The notes under the pieces: model-generated
The model's input: the letters and a program-made list of their open reading frames with translations, nothing else
Database searches by the model: none
Told to the model about the DNA's origin: nothing
Shown: in pieces, positions 8,372 to 11,173 of the stretch
Numbering within the stretch: position 1 is the first letter of the stretch
Layout of the letters: every line of letters starts with the position of its first letter
Translations under genes and position numbers: made by a program
Assembly (NCBI GenBank): GCA_964243295.1
Contig: CAXTEJ010000082.1
Location: 1-11,173 of the forward strand
Origin: CAXTEJ01 sp964243295
GTDB lineage: Bacteria; Actinomycetota; Actinomycetes; Actinomycetales; Angustibacteraceae
DNA: 11,173 bases
Direction of reading: 5' to 3'

Positions 8372-8426
8372 GTGGAAAGCCCCATCGCTGGTCGTCGGCT
8401 CGGTGCCCCCGGGCGGGGGTGCCGCG

Positions 8427-8499
8427 CAGGGCAGGAGGGACTCGAACCCCCAACCGCCGGTTTTGGAGACCGGTGCTCTACCAATTGAGCCACTGCCCT
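8427..8499 (-). tRNA. trnW: tRNA-Trp (anticodon CCA)
   Basis: All four arms are visible on the minus strand. The acceptor is AGGGCAG/CTGCCCT, and the D arm GCTC/GAGC has loop AATTGGTA. The anticodon stem CCGGT/ACCGG has loop CTCCAAA (anticodon CCA). A 5-base variable region is followed by the T arm GGGGG-TTCGAGT-CCCTC, and the total is 73 bases with a G discriminator. The 3' CCA is not encoded. It lies directly upstream of secE and is probably co-transcribed with it and processed out. Confidence 0.97.
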
Positions 8500-8593
8500 A
8501 CGGGTGGTCCGACGTCCCACGCCACCCCGAGGTGCCCGCGCGCCGCGGCGACGGGGGCATGGTGCAGCGTGGTGGCCAGCCACCCACCGAAGG

Positions 8594-8599
8594 AGTGTA
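8594..8599 (-). promoter_or_regulatory. Possible -10 box for the tRNA-Trp-secE transcript
   Basis: TACACT on the minus strand matches TATAAT at 4 of 6 positions and lies 95 bases before the tRNA 5' end, in the divergent spacer with the aminotransferase gene. No good -35 hexamer is found at the right distance, so this is tentative. Confidence 0.25.
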
Positions 8600-8661
8600 C
8601 GCGAGTCCGAGCGCACGGGTCGAACCCGTGACCACCGCGACCCTGGTGACAGGATGAGCGC

Positions 8662-9897
8662 GTGAGCGAGAACCCGCAGCCGTCGTCCGACCAGCAGCGT
8701 CCGCGCGTGAGCCGCCGCATCGGCGGCATCGCCGAGTCGGCGACGCTCGCGGTCGACGCCAAGGCCAAGGCGCTCAAGGCGGCGGGACGCCCGGTCATCG
8801 GCTTCGGCGCCGGCGAGCCGGACTTCCCGACGCCGGCCTACATCGTCGAGGCCGCGGTGCAGGCGTGCTCGGCCCCCGCGAACCACCGCTACACCCCGGC
8901 GGGCGGCCTGCCCGACCTCAAGGCCGCCATCGTCGCGAAGACCGAGCGCGACAGCGGCTACGTCGTGGGCGCCGACCAGGTGCTGGTCACCAACGGCGGC
9001 AAGCAGGCCGTCTACGAGGCGTTCGCGACGCTGCTCGACCCGGGCGACGAGGTGCTGCTGCCCGCGCCGTACTGGACGACGTACCCCGAGGCGATCCGGC
9101 TGGCGGGCGGCGTGCCGGTGGAGGTCTTCGCGGGCGAGGACGCCGGCTACCTCGTGACCGTCGACCAGCTGGAGGCCGCGCGCACCGAGCGCACCAAGGT
9201 GCTGCTGTTCTGCTCGCCGTCCAACCCGACGGGCGCGGTCTACCCGCGTGCCCAGGTGGAGGCGATCGGGCGCTGGGCGCTCGAGCACGGCGTCTGGGTC
9301 GTGACCGACGAGATCTACGAGCACCTGACGTACGACGGCGCCGAGGTCGTGTCGATGCCCGTGGTCGTGCCCGAGCTCGCCGACACCTGCGTCGTGCTCA
9401 ACGGGGTGGCCAAGACCTACGCCATGACCGGCTGGCGGGTCGGCTGGATGATCGGCCCGACGGACGTCGTCAAGGCCGCCACCAACCTGCAGTCGCACGC
9501 GACGTCCAACGTCGCCAACGTCTCCCAGCGCGCGGCCGTCGCCGCGCTCACCGGTGACCTGTCGGCGGTCGCGATGATGCGCGAGGCCTTCGACCGCCGC
9601 CGCACGACGATCGTCGGCATGCTCAACCAGATCGACGGCGTCGTCTGCCCGGTGCCCGAGGGCGCCTTCTACGTCTACCCCTCGGTGCGCGGTGTGCTCG
9701 GCCGCACCATCCGCGGCCGCACGCCCACGACGTCCGCCGAGCTCGCGACGCTGATCCTGGAGGAGGCCGAGGTCGCGGTCGTGCCGGGCGAGGCGTTCGG
9801 CCCGAGCGGCTACCTGCGGCTGTCGTACGCACTGGGCGACGACGACCTCGCCGAGGGCGTCGGCCGGATCGCGCGGCTGCTCGCCGAGGCGCGCTGA
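8662..9897 (+). CDS. aspC: Class I PLP-dependent aminotransferase, likely aspartate aminotransferase
   Basis: A fold-type I aminotransferase of 411 residues, most like the bacterial aspartate aminotransferase group that moves the amino group between aspartate and 2-oxoglutarate. Visible catalytic features are GAGEPDFPTP (49-58), RYTPAGGLPDLKAAI (76-90), NGGKQAVYEA (111-120), PYWTTYPE with W138 for ring stacking, and SPSNPTG with N188. Also present are TDEIYE with D216 and Y219, the PLP lysine K251 in GVAKTYAMTGWRVGW, and R386 in GYLRLSYA for the substrate carboxylate. GTG at 8662 is chosen because AGGA lies 7 bases upstream; the ATG at 8654 is out of frame and soon stops. The gene is divergent from tRNA-Trp-secE and 9 bases ahead of the deaminase gene. 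Exact substrate (aspartate, prephenate or another acid) cannot be settled from sequence. Confidence 0.93.
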   Translation: MSENPQPSSDQQRPRVSRRIGGIAESATLAVDAKAKALKAAGRPVIGFGAGEPDFPTPAYIVEAAVQACSAPANHRYTPAGGLPDLKAAIVAKTERDSGYVVGADQVLVTNGGKQAVYEAFATLLDPGDEVLLPAPYWTTYPEAIRLAGGVPVEVFAGEDAGYLVTVDQLEAARTERTKVLLFCSPSNPTGAVYPRAQVEAIGRWALEHGVWVVTDEIYEHLTYDGAEVVSMPVVVPELADTCVVLNGVAKTYAMTGWRVGWMIGPTDVVKAATNLQSHATSNVANVSQRAAVAALTGDLSAVAMMREAFDRRRTTIVGMLNQIDGVVCPVPEGAFYVYPSVRGVLGRTIRGRTPTTSAELATLILEEAEVAVVPGEAFGPSGYLRLSYALGDDDLAEGVGRIARLLAEAR

Positions 9898-9906
9898 CCG
9901 CGTCTG

Positions 9907-10935
9907 GTGCGTGACCTCACCGCGCTGCCCAAGGCGCACCTGCACCTGCACTTCACCGGGTCGATGCGGCCCGCGACCCTGCTCGAGCTGGCGGCCAAGC
10001 ACGGCATCCCGCTGCCCGCTGCCCTCACCAGCGGCCGCCCGCCGCAGCTGCACGCGACGGACGAGAAGGGCTGGTTCCGCTTCCAGCGGCTGTACGACGT
10101 CGCCCGCTCGTGCGTGCGCGACGAGCAGGACGTGCGCCGGCTGGTGCTCGAGGCGGCGCAGGACGACGCCCGCGAGGGGTCGCGATGGCTCGAGCTGCAG
10201 GTCGACCCCACGTCGTACGCCGTGCACCTGGGCGGCCTGATTCCCGTCCTCGAGACCGTGCTGGACGCCGCGCGCGACGCGAGCGCCCGCACCGGCACCG
10301 GCATGGCCGTGGTCGTCGCGGCCAGCCGCATCCGCCACCCGCTGGACGCCCGCACCCTCGCGAGGCTCGCCGCCCGGTACGCCGACCACGGCGTCGTGGG
10401 GTTCGGGCTGAGCAACGACGAGCGGCGCGGCGTCACGGCCGACTTCGCGCCGGCGTTCCGCATCGCCCGGCGCGCCGGGCTCGCCAGCGTGCCGCACGGC
10501 GGCGAGCTGCTCGGGCCGGTCAACGTGCGGCAGGCCCTCGACTCCCTCGCCCCCGACCGCATCGGCCACGGCGTGCGCAGCGTGGAGGACCCCGGTGTGC
10601 TGGCCGAGGTCGTCGAGCGCGGCATCACCCTCGAGGTGTGCCCCGGCAGCAACGTGGCGCTCGGCGTCTACCCCGACGCCGCGCACGTGCCCCTGCGGCG
10701 GCTGCTGGACGCCGGAGCGCGGGTGGCGCTCGGCGCCGACGACCCGCTGCTGTTCGGGTCACGCCTGCTCGACCAGTACGTCGGCGCGCGCGAGCACCAC
10801 GGGCTGGATGACGCCGCGCTCGCCGACCTCGCCCGCAGCTCGTTCGCCGGCTCGCGCGCACCCCGCGAGGTCAGGACCCAGGCCCTCGCCGACGTCGACG
10901 CCTGGCTGGCCGCCCCCGACGAAGGCACCGCTTGA
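9907..10935 (+). CDS. add: Adenosine deaminase-family metal hydrolase
   Basis: A 342-residue member of the adenosine/AMP deaminase family, which hydrolyses the 6-amino group of purines with one bound zinc. Metal and catalytic positions are present: H13 and H15 in AHLHLHFTG, H197 and E200 in PHGGELLGP, H221 in RIGHGVR, and D278/D279 in GADDPLLFG. Several motifs differ from classical adenosine deaminase. HFTGSMRP replaces HLDG/HLEG, HGGE replaces HAGE, GADDP replaces NTDDP/NSDDP, and H11 stands where a glutamate is often found. These differences appear to mark an actinobacterial subgroup, as far as I recall from Streptomyces. The GTG at 9907 gives (M)RDLTALPKAHLHLHF; its ribosome binding site is weak, and translation may couple to the aminotransferase gene 9 bases upstream. 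Adenosine is the default substrate; another aminopurine nucleoside (for example aminofutalosine) is possible. Confidence 0.85.
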   Translation: MRDLTALPKAHLHLHFTGSMRPATLLELAAKHGIPLPAALTSGRPPQLHATDEKGWFRFQRLYDVARSCVRDEQDVRRLVLEAAQDDAREGSRWLELQVDPTSYAVHLGGLIPVLETVLDAARDASARTGTGMAVVVAASRIRHPLDARTLARLAARYADHGVVGFGLSNDERRGVTADFAPAFRIARRAGLASVPHGGELLGPVNVRQALDSLAPDRIGHGVRSVEDPGVLAEVVERGITLEVCPGSNVALGVYPDAAHVPLRRLLDAGARVALGADDPLLFGSRLLDQYVGAREHHGLDDAALADLARSSFAGSRAPREVRTQALADVDAWLAAPDEGTA

Positions 10936-10950
10936 CGCCGGGCAGGACTG

Positions 10951-10982
10951 CCTCAATGATACAATGACGTGTATCATTGAGG
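10951..10982 (+). promoter_or_regulatory. Perfect 13-6-13 inverted repeat over an extended -10 promoter
   Basis: CCTCAATGATACA (10951-10963) and TGTATCATTGAGG (10970-10982) are exact reverse complements around ATGACG. Within it, TGATACAAT (10957-10965) is an extended -10 promoter (TGnTACAAT, 5 of 6 to consensus). The right arm ends in the ribosome binding site (GAGGAGG, 10979-10985) of the next gene. This is an AT-rich island in GC-rich DNA. A bound repressor would block both promoter and start, so an operator for a dimeric repressor (GntR or TetR type) is likely. A terminator for add is less likely, as no T-run follows. Confidence 0.75.
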
Positions 10983-10989
10983 AGGCGTC

Positions 10990-11173
10990 GTGGCCCTGTC
11001 CGGACTGCTCGTTGCCGTGCCATTGATGCTGCTGCTGCTGGCGCTCGTGGTCGTCATGGTGGTGCTGCTCGCGCGGGCCGCGCCGTCGTCCGCGCTGGCG
11101 CCGACCGCCGCAGCCGCGCGACGGCACGCCGTCGGCGGTGCCGGCGCGGCGGCGGCCGTCGGCACCGCGGCCG
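10990..11173 (+). CDS. N-terminus of an unrecognised small membrane protein, partial
   Basis: Sixty-one codons are visible before the right edge; no stop is reached. The GTG at 10990 follows GAGGAGG at 4 bases, and the upstream promoter/operator supports it. The product begins MALSGLLVAVPLMLLLLALV and remains hydrophobic to about residue 28. This is one membrane helix with no positive charge before it; it could also be an uncleaved signal anchor. An Ala/Pro/Gly-rich segment with R27, R44 and R45 follows. I do not recognise the family. A membrane protein under a local repressor, with the regulator possibly encoded just downstream, is an inference from the palindrome. Confidence 0.6.
   Translation, partial: MALSGLLVAVPLMLLLLALVVVMVVLLARAAPSSALAPTAAAARRHAVGGAGAAAAVGTAA

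Noticed and set aside
8402..8423. Hairpin between tRNA-Trp and secE as a terminator
   Set aside because: On the minus strand only five GC pairs form before two mismatches, with no T-run. Its better pairing is on plus-strand RNA, where no transcript is expected to end.
8614..8630. CACGGGTCGAACCCGTG, resembling a tRNA T arm
   Set aside because: No acceptor, D or anticodon arm fits on either strand; it is only a 6-bp hairpin.
8368..10686. A 772-codon open frame on minus, antisense to the aminotransferase and deaminase genes
   Set aside because: It runs through the tRNA gene and both real genes, and its product is a low-complexity Arg/Val/Gly/Asp-rich shadow.
10932..10937. TTGACG as the -35 of the last gene's promoter
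   Set aside because: The distance to TACAAT is 22 bases, too long; the extended -10 does not need it.

Overview
The window is a very GC-rich stretch of actinobacterial chromosome. The evidence is the gene order, the RpoB, L11 and NusG sequences, frequent GTG/TTG starts, and codon third positions that are almost all G or C. RpoB reads like Micrococcales and related orders, but I cannot name a genus. The minus strand carries the transcription/translation cluster, in transcription order: tRNA-Trp(CCA), secE, nusG, rplK (L11), rplA (L1), a 534-base gene-free gap, rplJ (L10), rplL (L7/L12), rpoB, and the first 92 codons of rpoC, which runs off the left edge.

The plus strand, divergent from tRNA-Trp, carries a class I aminotransferase, an adenosine deaminase-like gene nine bases after it, and the start of an unrecognised membrane-protein gene cut by the right edge. 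From memory, an adenosine deaminase / aspartate aminotransferase / tRNA-Trp / secE / nusG order also occurs in Streptomyces, so most of the gene content is conserved core.

The less ordinary content lies between and at the ends of the core genes. (1) The rplA-rplJ gap holds a perfect 16-bp hairpin after rplA, four copies of a GGATCGCATGATCACG-like element arranged as an inverted pair of tandem pairs, a canonical G-quadruplex motif on the rplJ sense strand, a candidate promoter, and a structured rplJ leader with a terminator-like hairpin and a possible anti-Shine-Dalgarno. (2) L10 has an acidic tail of about 70 residues encoded partly by four identical 18-bp repeats. NusG has an acidic N-terminal tail with 15-bp repeats. 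(3) rpoB has its own candidate promoter and hairpin leader. (4) A perfect 13-6-13 AT-rich inverted repeat covers an extended -10 promoter in front of the last, partial gene.

Functionally, SecE is part of the protein-export channel. NusG, RpoB and RpoC belong to the transcription machinery. L11, L1, L10 and L7/L12 form the L1 stalk and the factor-binding stalk region of the large ribosomal subunit. I found no insertion sequence, CRISPR array, phage gene or defence gene.
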